This document shows, piece after piece, positions 13,464 through 21,915 of a stretch of DNA of 22,196 bases; the stretch's first letter is position 1; each line of letters begins with the position of its first letter. This DNA comes from Methylococcaceae bacterium UBA4132 (lineage in GTDB: Bacteria; Pseudomonadota; Gammaproteobacteria; Methylococcales; Methylomonadaceae), in the NCBI GenBank assembly GCA_002380945.1, contig DFWO01000180.1, forward strand, positions 1-22,196. Reading direction: 5' to 3'. The position numbers and the translations under genes were made by a program. The notes beneath the pieces are model-generated. The model saw only the letters and a list, made by a program, of their open reading frames with translations, was not told the DNA's origin and made no database searches.

Positions 13464-16448
13464 ATGCGCCGTCGATTATCTCTGGTTTTTTTGCCCTTAT
13501 TATATGCACCTATCAGCTTTGCTAATGAAGCAGCGTGGGATTGTAAGCAAAATAAAGACACTAAAGAGTGGCTTTGTGTGGGTGATGAAAAACCAACTAC
13601 TCAGACTGATGAATCTGATTCTCTGCCCTCTGCAAAGAGCCAGCCTGTATTAACAGAGCCAGTTGACACACTCTATACTCAGCCTGTTACACCCGCACAA
13701 CGCCCTAAGCCTGGTGTGGATGAGGATATTGAGCCTGTTATCTCCCGCACTAAACCCGTTGAAAAGCCAGTAGTGCAGCCTATTACCCCCACAACAGTAC
13801 AACGTACTAAGCCTGTTGAAGCACCTGTAATAGAGGACGTTGAGCCTGTTACACCCACAACAGCGCAACAGACTAAACCTGTTGAAAAGCCTGTCACGGA
13901 TGAAGAGCCTCAAGAACTTAGCGAGGAAAAAGACACCAGCAGTCAATCAGCAGAATCCTCTGCTATTACACTCCCCCCTACTTCAAAGCGTACTACCCCC
14001 GCAAGTACGACAACTAAGCATTCAGGCTGGAACTGTGATAGCAATGATGAAGATGAAAATTGGAATTGCCAATTGGTTGGCACTGATCCTAAAGGGCAAG
14101 CGCATCCTGTTAAAGTCACTGCCAGAGAGACCAGTTCTGGTCTGAGCTTATTAGACCCTGCTTTTGATACTCAACAAGAGCAAAATTTTGATACCTTAAC
14201 CTCAAAATTAAAATACGATCCTTGGGAAAATTGTGCTGTACCGCAGAAACAAGCCAAGCCCCCTGTGACCGCTGGAAAAAATTTACGAGATACTTCACCA
14301 CTGGAACTTACGTCAGATTTTGCGGAAATATTTGATAATGAAATCGGCAGTTATTTGGGTAATGTGGAAATAAATCGTGCTGACCAACATTCGTTATCGC
14401 ATATCGCTAACTATGACAAGGTTTCCGAAACCTTGGATTTAAACGGTGATGTCTATTACAACGAAGACGAATTGGCGTTATATGGTCGCTCAGCGTCTAT
14501 AAAGTTAGCCTCTGATCAATCCAAACTTCGAGATGCATTATTCATTTCCCCAGCCACTCATTTGAGAGGTAGCTCCAAAGTTGTTTATCGCGACAGTAAA
14601 ACCTTTTCACGCTACAAAGATGTTGCTTATACCAGTTGTCGTCCAGGTAATCAGGACTGGGTGCTTCATGCCTCCGAACTCAAATTAAATGATGTGTCAG
14701 GTAAAGGTGCAGTTAAAAACGCGTGGATTGAATTTAAAGGCGTACCTGTCTTCTATACGCCCTATCTGTCTTTTCCGAAGGATGACAGACGCATTACTGG
14801 CTTTCTACCACCATCACTCCACTATACACAGCAAGGTGGTGTTGGCATTTATACGCCTTATTATTGGAATATCGCGCCTAATTATGATGCGACATTTACA
14901 CCGCGTTATCTGACAAATAGAGGTTTGTTACTGGGTGGTAATTTCCGTTATTTAGAAGAAATGACTAAGGGTGATGTTAAATTTGAATATTTACCAAATG
15001 ATATACAGTTACATAAATCACGTTATTTGGGGGCAATGACCAACCACACCGTATACACGCCAAATATCACTTCAAATTTAGATTTGAATTATGTGTCTGA
15101 TAAAAACTATTTTAATCAATTGGGTAATTCGATGGCGTTACCTAATTTCGCTTATCTTAGAAGCTCAGGGGATGTGAACTATATTAGAGAAGGGGTGTCT
15201 TTGACCGCTAGAGCAGATAATTACCAGCGAGTTGACCCTAACTTATTGGTGCTACCTTATCGAAGACTGCCACAAGTCAACCTGAATTTGAATCATTCAT
15301 TCAAAACCCCTGTTCCAATAGATGTTGCAATGGAAAGTGAGTCAGTATATTTCCAGCATGGTACTCAAGTGAATGGCGAACGGCTTAATGTTAAACCCTC
15401 TATCGCTATGCCATTTCAAACTGCTAGTGCTTTCATTACCCCTAGGCTGTCTTTGCAGCACACAGAATATTTTCTGAGTAAACAAGCAGCAGGAACAGTA
15501 GGTAATATTTCTCGAACGTTACCGATTGCATCGTTAGATAGCGGTCTGTTTTTTGAGAAAGAGGTGAATCTTGGTGGCAAATCAATGTTGCATACATTAG
15601 AACCGAGACTATTTTATCTATATGTTCCTTATAAAAACCAAAGCAATATCCCATTGTTTGATAGCGCGCTATATGACTTTGTATTTGCTAGTTTGTTTAG
15701 AGAAAATCGTTTTAGTGGCACGGATAGAATACAAGATGCCAACCAATTATCGGTAGCATTAACGTCACGTTTAGTTGATTCATCAACAGGTCGAGAAAAA
15801 TTAAAATTCAGCCTTGGTGATATTTTGTATTTTCAAGATAGACGGGTAGCTCCTTATGGTTATAGGGAAACCAATTTTTCATCACCGATTATTGCCGAGT
15901 TAAGCAGTGAATTAACCGATCACATCAGCGTTGACACTGGTTTGCAATGGGATCCTAGCTCTAAAGATGTGACTCAAGGCAAATACACAAGCGATATTAC
16001 GCGTGGTAAAGCGGCAATTCACTTTATCAATCAACCCAATGAAATTATTAATGCAGGCTACTATTACCGAAAAAATCCACAGGTACCGAATAGGCTAGAC
16101 GATATTATTCAAAGCGATGTCTCTGTGCATTGGCCTGTTTATGACGATTGGTCAGTCGTTGGGCGTTGGCAATATTCGCTGTTGTATAACAGAACCCAAG
16201 AAGGATTTTTTGGTCTGGAAAAAGAAAACTGTTGCTGGCGTTTTCGTGTCATAGGGCGACATTATCTCAGTAGTTTTACTAATACTACGGGGCTTATTGC
16301 AGCGGGGTCTAATCAGGCAATCGCGCAAGGTCAAGCACAAACAGGTATTTTCTTCCAAATAGAACTAAAAGGTTTGACGGGTATTGGAGAGAGATTGGAT
16401 GAGTTCTTTGAAAAAAATATTTATGGTTATCGGAAACCTGAGCAATGA
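13464..16448 (+). CDS. lptD: LPS-assembly protein LptD with an extended N-terminus
   Basis: LptD is the outer-membrane beta-barrel that, with the LptE plug, inserts LPS into the outer leaflet. I start at ATG 13464 (MRRRLSLVFL), which gives 994 residues and a signal peptide cleaved after SFA (about 20); the TTG two codons earlier is less likely. Residues 25-38 and 189-202 carry WxC...WxC pairs (Cys27, 38, 191, 202). Between them is a Pro/Thr/Lys-rich stretch with TKPVE at 96-100, 115-119 and 137-141. The LptA-like domain begins near 280. Conserved YTSCRPG (Cys392) and the Cys923-Cys924 pair provide the family's inter-domain disulfides. At 994 residues it is longer than E. coli LptD (784). It overlaps surA by 4 bp. 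Confidence 0.95.
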   Translation: MRRRLSLVFLPLLYAPISFANEAAWDCKQNKDTKEWLCVGDEKPTTQTDESDSLPSAKSQPVLTEPVDTLYTQPVTPAQRPKPGVDEDIEPVISRTKPVEKPVVQPITPTTVQRTKPVEAPVIEDVEPVTPTTAQQTKPVEKPVTDEEPQELSEEKDTSSQSAESSAITLPPTSKRTTPASTTTKHSGWNCDSNDEDENWNCQLVGTDPKGQAHPVKVTARETSSGLSLLDPAFDTQQEQNFDTLTSKLKYDPWENCAVPQKQAKPPVTAGKNLRDTSPLELTSDFAEIFDNEIGSYLGNVEINRADQHSLSHIANYDKVSETLDLNGDVYYNEDELALYGRSASIKLASDQSKLRDALFISPATHLRGSSKVVYRDSKTFSRYKDVAYTSCRPGNQDWVLHASELKLNDVSGKGAVKNAWIEFKGVPVFYTPYLSFPKDDRRITGFLPPSLHYTQQGGVGIYTPYYWNIAPNYDATFTPRYLTNRGLLLGGNFRYLEEMTKGDVKFEYLPNDIQLHKSRYLGAMTNHTVYTPNITSNLDLNYVSDKNYFNQLGNSMALPNFAYLRSSGDVNYIREGVSLTARADNYQRVDPNLLVLPYRRLPQVNLNLNHSFKTPVPIDVAMESESVYFQHGTQVNGERLNVKPSIAMPFQTASAFITPRLSLQHTEYFLSKQAAGTVGNISRTLPIASLDSGLFFEKEVNLGGKSMLHTLEPRLFYLYVPYKNQSNIPLFDSALYDFVFASLFRENRFSGTDRIQDANQLSVALTSRLVDSSTGREKLKFSLGDILYFQDRRVAPYGYRETNFSSPIIAELSSELTDHISVDTGLQWDPSSKDVTQGKYTSDITRGKAAIHFINQPNEIINAGYYYRKNPQVPNRLDDIIQSDVSVHWPVYDDWSVVGRWQYSLLYNRTQEGFFGLEKENCCWRFRVIGRHYLSSFTNTTGLIAAGSNQAIAQGQAQTGIFFQIELKGLTGIGERLDEFFEKNIYGYRKPEQ
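13735..13905 (+). repeat. Imperfect repeats encoding TKPVE(K/A)PV in lptD
   Basis: Three copies of a roughly 20-bp unit (CTAARCCYGTTGAARMRCCW) lie 57 and 66 bp apart, separated by related ACCCCCACAACA-type segments. Within lptD they encode TKPVEKPV, TKPVEAPV and TKPVEKPV. This low-complexity linker probably grows and shrinks by slippage. Confidence 0.65.
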
Positions 16449-17737
16449 TTAAGCAAAAAAATATAGTAATAGCCCTGGCACTGTGTTGCAGCTTATTAAT
16501 CAATAGCGTTGTCGTCTATGCCGAAACGATTGATAGAATCGTTGCAGTGGTCGAAGACGATGTTATTCTCGAAGCTGAGCTAGAAAGAGAAGTAGCAGCC
16601 ATCAGAGCAAGAATGGCAGAAAGTAAAGCGCAACTGCCGCCAGAAACTATTCTGCGTAAACAAGTGCTGGAAAAAATGATTATTGATACACTACAACGGC
16701 AACTTGCTGCAAAAGCAGGCGTGACCGTGAGTGAAGAGATGCTCAATAGTTCAGCCGCTGATATTGCGCAACGCAATAACATGAGTCTTGAACAATTTCG
16801 CTCAGAATTGGAAGCCAATGGTCTTTCCTATAAAGCGTTTTTGGACAATATGCGCAATGAAATTATCATCAATCAACTACGCGCCAAAGAAATCGGTGGT
16901 CGTATTAAAGTGAGTGACAGTGAAGTTGAACACTACATAGAAACCCAAGAAAAAGCAGGCGACGAAGCGACTCAATACCATCTAGGTCATATACTGATTG
17001 CAGTCAAAGAAGGTTCTTCTGCATCAGAAATACAAAAAGCCCAAAGTAAAGCTGATAGTTTGGTTAAAAAACTGCGTTCAGGACAAGATTTTGCTCAAAC
17101 TGCCATCAGTGATTCAGATGATGACAACGCCCTAAAAGGTGGTGATTTAGGCTGGCGAGGCATTAATGATATTCCCTCGCAACTCGTTGATGGTGTTAGA
17201 CAAATGCACCTTAATGAAGTCTCTGACCCTATTCGTAGCTCAGGTGGATTTCACATTATAAAAATGCTGGACAAACGAAGTGATGTCGATAATCACGTCA
17301 TTTCTACCACTAAAGTCCGACATATACTGATAAAAACCAACGAGTTAATTGATGACGCGGAAGCAAAAAAACGCTTATTAGACTTAAAAACGCGTATTGC
17401 CGATGGTGATGACTTTGCCACCTTAGCCCGTACACATTCAGATGACAAAGGCTCAGCACTTAAAGGCGGTGATCTTGGTTGGGTAGAACCAGGTAGTTTA
17501 GTCAAACCCTTTGAAGAGGCGATGAACAAATTAACCGTTAATCAAATTAGCGAACCTGTCCAAAGTCAATTTGGCTGGCATTTAATTCAAGTGCTGGATA
17601 GAAAAGACAAAGACAACGCGACAGAACACAAAAAGAATCTAGTGCGAGAAGCCATTCGTAAACGCAAAATCGAAGAAGAAACCGAACTTTGGTTACGCCG
17701 TTTACGCGATGAAGCTTATATAGAAATACATGGTTGA
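16445..17737 (+). CDS. surA: Periplasmic chaperone and peptidyl-prolyl isomerase SurA
   Basis: SurA escorts outer-membrane proteins, LptD among them, across the periplasm to the BAM complex. The 430 residues (E. coli 428) begin with a signal peptide ending VYA (about 26). The SurA N-terminal chaperone domain covers about 27-170, starting ETIDRIVAVVEDDVI. Two parvulin domains follow (about 178-277 and 289-386), each with the HIL and GGDLGW motifs (GGDLGW at 232-237 and 341-346), then a C-terminal helix. Its start overlaps the lptD stop by 4 bp (ATGA), so chaperone and client are coupled. In E. coli pdxA and rsmA follow surA. Here they are replaced by a DbpA-type RNA-binding protein gene. Confidence 0.96.
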   Translation: MIKQKNIVIALALCCSLLINSVVVYAETIDRIVAVVEDDVILEAELEREVAAIRARMAESKAQLPPETILRKQVLEKMIIDTLQRQLAAKAGVTVSEEMLNSSAADIAQRNNMSLEQFRSELEANGLSYKAFLDNMRNEIIINQLRAKEIGGRIKVSDSEVEHYIETQEKAGDEATQYHLGHILIAVKEGSSASEIQKAQSKADSLVKKLRSGQDFAQTAISDSDDDNALKGGDLGWRGINDIPSQLVDGVRQMHLNEVSDPIRSSGGFHIIKMLDKRSDVDNHVISTTKVRHILIKTNELIDDAEAKKRLLDLKTRIADGDDFATLARTHSDDKGSALKGGDLGWVEPGSLVKPFEEAMNKLTVNQISEPVQSQFGWHLIQVLDRKDKDNATEHKKNLVREAIRKRKIEEETELWLRRLRDEAYIEIHG

Positions 17738-17772
17738 GACCCGACTAGCAAGCAAGGATTGTGATAAAAATT

Positions 17773-18342
17773 ATGCTGGATAACCTAACTGAAGGCACGC
17801 TGTTGAAAAATTGTGTACAACAGATTTTAACCAATGAAGATTTATTGATACAACGGAACTCAATAAAAACACTTGCCATAGAACTCGGTATTGATAGCTT
17901 AGAGTGTGCATCGGCATTGTTGTATTTGCTCCAAAGTGGTAAACATATTATCCCTGTGGAACAAAAAATCACTCTTACTTTGCCACCCGTTATTGGGCAG
18001 CTCAACATAAAAATGGTTCGTTATCGCTTAGCAGTAGGCAGTAAGCATAAACTGACCTTAGATGCACTCAAACGGGTCTTAGTAGAAGAATCGGGCGTTG
18101 ATAAAAACAACATTCACAACATCAACATTCAAGACCTGTATACCCTAGTAGATTTACCCGATGAAATGCCGCTGGATATATTTCAACACCTGAAAACGGT
18201 AGAAATTAATCAGCAAAAACTGGATATACGACGAGTAAAAGCCCGCAACAATAAAAAGCGCGGCAATAACCATTATCGTCGTGGACGGCACACAAATACT
18301 AAATCAGGCAATAAAACGTCAGATCACGTTATTAGTAACTAA
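17773..18342 (+). CDS. Stand-alone DbpA-type RNA-binding domain protein
   Basis: A 189-residue protein without helicase motifs. Its central part, MVRYRLAVGSKHKLTLDAL through LDIRRVKAR (about 85-161 counted from GTG 17761), resembles the RNA-binding domain at the C-terminus of DbpA/DeaD-type RNA helicases. Matching pieces are the YRLAVG strand, the INIQDLYTLVDLP segment and the final basic strand. The stretch before it (ASALLYLL) resembles the helical part that precedes this domain in DeaD. The tail is basic and Arg/Gly/Asn-rich, as in RNA-binding tails. I prefer ATG 17773; GTG 17761 in the same frame adds four residues, and AAGGA at 17754-17758 is spaced poorly for both. It lies 23 bp after surA. 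The likely role is RNA binding; the target is unknown. Confidence 0.65.
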   Translation: MLDNLTEGTLLKNCVQQILTNEDLLIQRNSIKTLAIELGIDSLECASALLYLLQSGKHIIPVEQKITLTLPPVIGQLNIKMVRYRLAVGSKHKLTLDALKRVLVEESGVDKNNIHNINIQDLYTLVDLPDEMPLDIFQHLKTVEINQQKLDIRRVKARNNKKRGNNHYRRGRHTNTKSGNKTSDHVISN

Positions 18343-18380
18343 GCTATGTAACACTCACTCATAGGATTTGGTTTAGCAGC

Positions 18381-18881
18381 ATGACACATCTACCTTTATT
18401 AGGCTGGCGCGAATGGGTGACTTTACCAGAGCTTAACCTCGAACATATTAAAGCTAAAATCGATACAGGAGCGCGTTCATCCGCTTTACACGCGTTCGCG
18501 CTTGAACCGTACCGTAAAGGCAGTCAACGTTGGGTTATGTTTGCCATTCACCCTGAGCAAAAAAATACTGATAAAGTCATTGAATGCCACGCTCCTATTA
18601 AAGACCGTCGCTTCGTATCCGATTCAGGCGGTCACAAACAGCGACGTTACGTTATCGAATCATCCTTAATTATCGGGCAATCGCTCATTAGAGCGGAAAT
18701 CACCCTCACCAATCGAGACAATATGCAGTTTCGTATGCTACTTGGACGCACCGCCATGAATGGTTATTTTGCCATTGATCCCAGTGCCTCATACCTCCAA
18801 GGCAAGCCCCATTTGCTATCAAGCAAAGACCAACACTTTCGTCCTTTATGCTCTACATCACATCCGCAGGAGACACTATGA
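18381..18881 (+). CDS. Retropepsin-like aspartic protease, RimB-type (Zn_protease/DUF family)
   Basis: A 166-residue protein of the family annotated as 'ATP-dependent zinc protease', members of which (RimB) act as retropepsin-like aspartic endopeptidases in the RimK/RimABC system of C-terminal glutamate tailing. The catalytic signature AKIDTGARSSALHA is at 25-38 (Asp28-Thr-Gly). The hydrophobic LLGRTAMNGYFAIDPSASYL block near the C-terminus is the second half of the fold. No rimK or rimA is in the window, so a link to ribosomal protein S6 is only by family. The stop overlaps the pntA start by 4 bp, so it is cotranscribed with the transhydrogenase genes. It lacks a signal peptide. Confidence 0.85.
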   Translation: MTHLPLLGWREWVTLPELNLEHIKAKIDTGARSSALHAFALEPYRKGSQRWVMFAIHPEQKNTDKVIECHAPIKDRRFVSDSGGHKQRRYVIESSLIIGQSLIRAEITLTNRDNMQFRMLLGRTAMNGYFAIDPSASYLQGKPHLLSSKDQHFRPLCSTSHPQETL

Positions 18882-20431
18882 AGATTGGTATACCTAAAGA
18901 AATTCACGCAGGTGAAAAACGTGTGGCTACAACACCCGATGCCGCCGCACAAATTATGAAGCTAGGCTTTTCGGTTTGTATAGAAAGCGGCGCAGGGTTA
19001 AACGCTGACATTTCTGATGCGGCTTATCAAGCCGTTGGTGTCGAAGTCGTACCTGATGCACCCACGTTATGGCGTGAAGCCGATATAGTGATGAAAGTTC
19101 GCGCACCTGAACAACATCCTGATCTAGGCATTCATGAAGTTGATTTACTTCCTGATGGTGGGCGACTGATTAGTTTTATTTGGCCCGCACAACAACCCGA
19201 ATTAATGGATAAACTGGCGGCGAAGTCTGCCACCGTATTGGCAATGGACAGCGTACCGCGTATGTCGCGTGCGCAAAAATGTGACGCGCTCAGCTCAATG
19301 GCAAACATTGCAGGTTATCGCGCTATCGTTGAAGCGGCGCAACATTTTGGACGTTTCTTTACAGGACAAATCACCGCCGCTGGTAAAATTCCACCTGCCA
19401 AAGTATTAGTGATAGGTGCGGGTGTTGCAGGACTTGCGGCAATCGGCACCGCAAAAGGCATGGGCGCAATCGTGCGTTCATTTGATACCCGTCCTGAAGT
19501 AAAAGAACAAATCGAAAGCATGGACGCAGAATTTTTAATGTTGGATTTTAAAGAAGAAGGCGGCGGTACTGGCGGTTATGCCAAAACCATGTCACCTGAA
19601 TTTATTGCCGCTGAAATGGCACTCTTTGCCGAGCAAGCCAAAGAAGTCGATATTATCGTCACCACCGCATTAATCCCTGGCAAACCTGCACCAAAACTAA
19701 TTACCGCTGACATGGTAGCGTCCATGAAAGCGGGTAGCGTCATCGTTGATTTAGCCGCTGAACAAGGCGGTAACTGTGAACTGACTGAAAAAGATGCTGT
19801 CGTCGTTAAACACGGTGTTACTATCATTGGTTATAGCAATCTACCTAGTCGTTTAGCCAATCAATCCAGCCAACTGTATTCCACCAATTTACGGCATTTA
19901 CTCACGGAACTTTGTCCGACTAAAGACGGTGTGATTAACGTCAATATGGAAGATGAAGTGATACGCGGCACAACCGTAATTAAAGAAGGCAAAATCACTT
20001 GGCCGCCACCACCGCCTACATTATCCGCCGCCCCTGTAAAACCTGAGGCAACACCTGCCGCTGCTGTCGATCATGTCTCCGTCGCTAAACACCCGTTTAA
20101 AGAGCTGTTACCCTTACTGATAGCGGGTTTAGTATTATTCAGTGTCGGTGCAGTCGCACCCGAATCCTTTATGTCACACTTCACCGTGTTTGTCTTAGCT
20201 TGTTTTGTCGGCTATCAAGTAATCTGGAATGTCTCGCCCTCTTTGCACACCCCGTTAATGAGCGTTACCAACGCCATCAGCGGCATTATCGTTATCGGCG
20301 CGTTAGTCCAAATTTCCAAACCTGATACCCTCGTAAGTAGCTTGGCAGGTTTAGCCATTCTTATTGCCTCTATCAATATTGCAGGTGGCTTTTTAGTCAC
20401 GCGCCGTATGTTAGAAATGTTCAGAAAATAA
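18878..20431 (+). CDS. pntA: NAD(P) transhydrogenase subunit alpha PntA
   Basis: With PntB this forms the inner-membrane proton-translocating transhydrogenase, which uses the proton-motive force to reduce NADP with NADH. I start at ATG 18878 (MKIGIPKEIHAG), preceded by AGGAGA at 18868-18873; this gives 517 residues (E. coli 510). The domain I NAD site is VLVIGAGVAGLAAIG (176-190), and RMSRAQ is at 128-133. A proline-rich linker (about 371-405) leads to about four membrane helices at the C-terminus (about 407-517), so this is the fused alpha subunit rather than split PntAA and PntAB. pntB follows after 12 bp. Confidence 0.96.
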   Translation: MKIGIPKEIHAGEKRVATTPDAAAQIMKLGFSVCIESGAGLNADISDAAYQAVGVEVVPDAPTLWREADIVMKVRAPEQHPDLGIHEVDLLPDGGRLISFIWPAQQPELMDKLAAKSATVLAMDSVPRMSRAQKCDALSSMANIAGYRAIVEAAQHFGRFFTGQITAAGKIPPAKVLVIGAGVAGLAAIGTAKGMGAIVRSFDTRPEVKEQIESMDAEFLMLDFKEEGGGTGGYAKTMSPEFIAAEMALFAEQAKEVDIIVTTALIPGKPAPKLITADMVASMKAGSVIVDLAAEQGGNCELTEKDAVVVKHGVTIIGYSNLPSRLANQSSQLYSTNLRHLLTELCPTKDGVINVNMEDEVIRGTTVIKEGKITWPPPPPTLSAAPVKPEATPAAAVDHVSVAKHPFKELLPLLIAGLVLFSVGAVAPESFMSHFTVFVLACFVGYQVIWNVSPSLHTPLMSVTNAISGIIVIGALVQISKPDTLVSSLAGLAILIASINIAGGFLVTRRMLEMFRK

Positions 20432-20443
20432 TCGGAGAAGACG

Positions 20444-21838
20444 ATGACACACAGTTTAGTTGCGATGTCTTACATCGTTGCCACCATTTTGTTCATTTTG
20501 AGTTTAAGTGGCTTAAGTAACCAAGAAACTGCCAGAAAAGGCAATTATTACGGCATGTTAGGCATGGCGATTGCCATTTTTGCCACCACCTTAAGTGCAT
20601 CTGTCACCACTTACACGATATTGATTGTCGCGTTGTTAATCGGTGGTGCAATCGGTGCGCGGGCGGCGTTAAAAGTTGAAATGACCCAAATGCCCGAATT
20701 AGTCGCCATCATGCACAGCTTAGTGGGTATGGCGGCAGTGCTGGTTGGCTATGCTAACTTTATGGATAACACCATCGTTATTGAGGGTGTAGAAGAAACC
20801 ATTCATCAATTGGAAATTTACCTCGGCGTATTAATTGGCGCAGTAACATTTTCAGGCTCAGTGATTGCCTTTTGCAAACTCAGCGAAAAAATCAGTGGCA
20901 AACCCTTATTACTGCCCGCGCGGCATTGGTTTAATTTAGGCTTATTGGTAGCCTCTATCGTATTAGGTTGGATGTTCTTACACGCCCTCGAAACAGGCGG
21001 TGATCCATTAATTCCCTTAGCTATGATGACCGTAATTGCGTTAATTTTCGGTGTCCACATGGTGATGGCAATCGGTGGTGCGGATATGCCCGTCGTGGTA
21101 TCCATGCTCAACAGCTATTCAGGTTGGGCAGCGGCGGCAACGGGTTTCATGTTAAGCAACGATCTATTAATCGTAACAGGCGCGTTAGTTGGCAGTAGTG
21201 GTGCGATCTTGAGTTACATCATGTGCCGCGCTATGAACCGCCATTTCTTAAGCGTTATCGCAGGTGGTTTTGGTACTGCCTCAGGCGGTGAAGCGGCAGC
21301 AATTGAAGGCGAAGTACAACCGATAGAAGCTGAAGAAACTGCACAGTTATTACTGGCGGCAAAAAATATCATGATTATCCCAGGTTATGGCATGGCGGTT
21401 GCGCAAGCCCAACACACGGTGTATGAAATCACCAAACTGCTACGCGATAAAGGCAAAAAAGTTGGTTTTGGTATTCACCCAGTTGCAGGTCGTATGCCAG
21501 GCCACATGAACGTGTTATTAGCAGAAGCCAAAGTGCCTTATGACATCGTTTATGAAATGGATGAAATTAATCACGAATGGGGCGATGTGGATGTATCCAT
21601 CGTTATTGGCGCAAATGACATCGTTAATCCCTCCGCCATCACCGATCCCAACAGCCCAATTGCAGGTATGCCTGTCTTAGAATGCTGGAAAGGTGACACA
21701 ACCATCGTACTCAAACGCAGTATGGCATCAGGTTATGCAGGTGTCGGCAATCCATTATTTGTCATGGACAACACCCGTATGTTATTTGGTGATGCTAATG
21801 CCACTATGCAGGCGGTGTTGAAGGCGTTACGCGGTTAG
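20444..21838 (+). CDS. pntB: NAD(P) transhydrogenase subunit beta PntB
   Basis: The beta subunit carries the rest of the membrane channel and the NADP-binding domain III. The 464 residues comprise about nine membrane helices (1-275) and a cytoplasmic domain (about 290-464). His91 in IMHSLVGMAAVLVG matches the proton-channel histidine at 91 in E. coli. IPGYGMAVAQAQH (312-324) is the NADP-binding loop, and GFGIHPVAGRMPGHMNVLL (341-359) is typical of domain III. CGGAGA precedes the ATG at a good distance. It follows pntA by 12 bp and ends 51 bp before the convergent phosphoribosyltransferase stop. Confidence 0.97.
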   Translation: MTHSLVAMSYIVATILFILSLSGLSNQETARKGNYYGMLGMAIAIFATTLSASVTTYTILIVALLIGGAIGARAALKVEMTQMPELVAIMHSLVGMAAVLVGYANFMDNTIVIEGVEETIHQLEIYLGVLIGAVTFSGSVIAFCKLSEKISGKPLLLPARHWFNLGLLVASIVLGWMFLHALETGGDPLIPLAMMTVIALIFGVHMVMAIGGADMPVVVSMLNSYSGWAAAATGFMLSNDLLIVTGALVGSSGAILSYIMCRAMNRHFLSVIAGGFGTASGGEAAAIEGEVQPIEAEETAQLLLAAKNIMIIPGYGMAVAQAQHTVYEITKLLRDKGKKVGFGIHPVAGRMPGHMNVLLAEAKVPYDIVYEMDEINHEWGDVDVSIVIGANDIVNPSAITDPNSPIAGMPVLECWKGDTTIVLKRSMASGYAGVGNPLFVMDNTRMLFGDANATMQAVLKALRG

Positions 21839-21845
21839 AATAATC

Positions 21846-21865
21846 GTCCACGAAAAACACGAAAA
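21846..21865. repeat. 9-nt-unit repeat, single arm (copy 4)
   Basis: GTCCACGAAAAACACGAAAA lies 8 bp after the pntB stop. It matches the left arm of the elements at 4367 and 7654, but no right arm follows. It is either a truncated copy or one whose other arm was lost. Confidence 0.6.
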
Positions 21866-21877
21866 TAAGCATTATAG

Positions 21878-21915
21878 GAAGCGCATCATTCAAATTGATA
21901 TGAATGATGTGCTTC
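21878..21915. terminator. Hairpin between convergent genes, possible terminator
   Basis: GAAGCGCATCATTCA (21878-21892) and TGAATGATGTGCTTC (21901-21915) pair at 14 of 15 positions around an 8-base loop. It lies downstream of pntB and covers the stop codon of the minus-strand gene. Neither side has a long T-run, so termination is probable only in a general sense. Confidence 0.45.

Noticed and set aside
13650..13946. Minus-strand open frames opposite the lptD N-terminus
   Set aside because: They mirror the low-complexity TKPVE repeats, have no start signal, and overlap a well-supported coding frame.
18848..18877. A pntA start at 18848
   Set aside because: It lies inside the preceding gene with no ribosome binding site. 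ATG 18878 has AGGAGA upstream and starts at the conserved MKIGIPKE.
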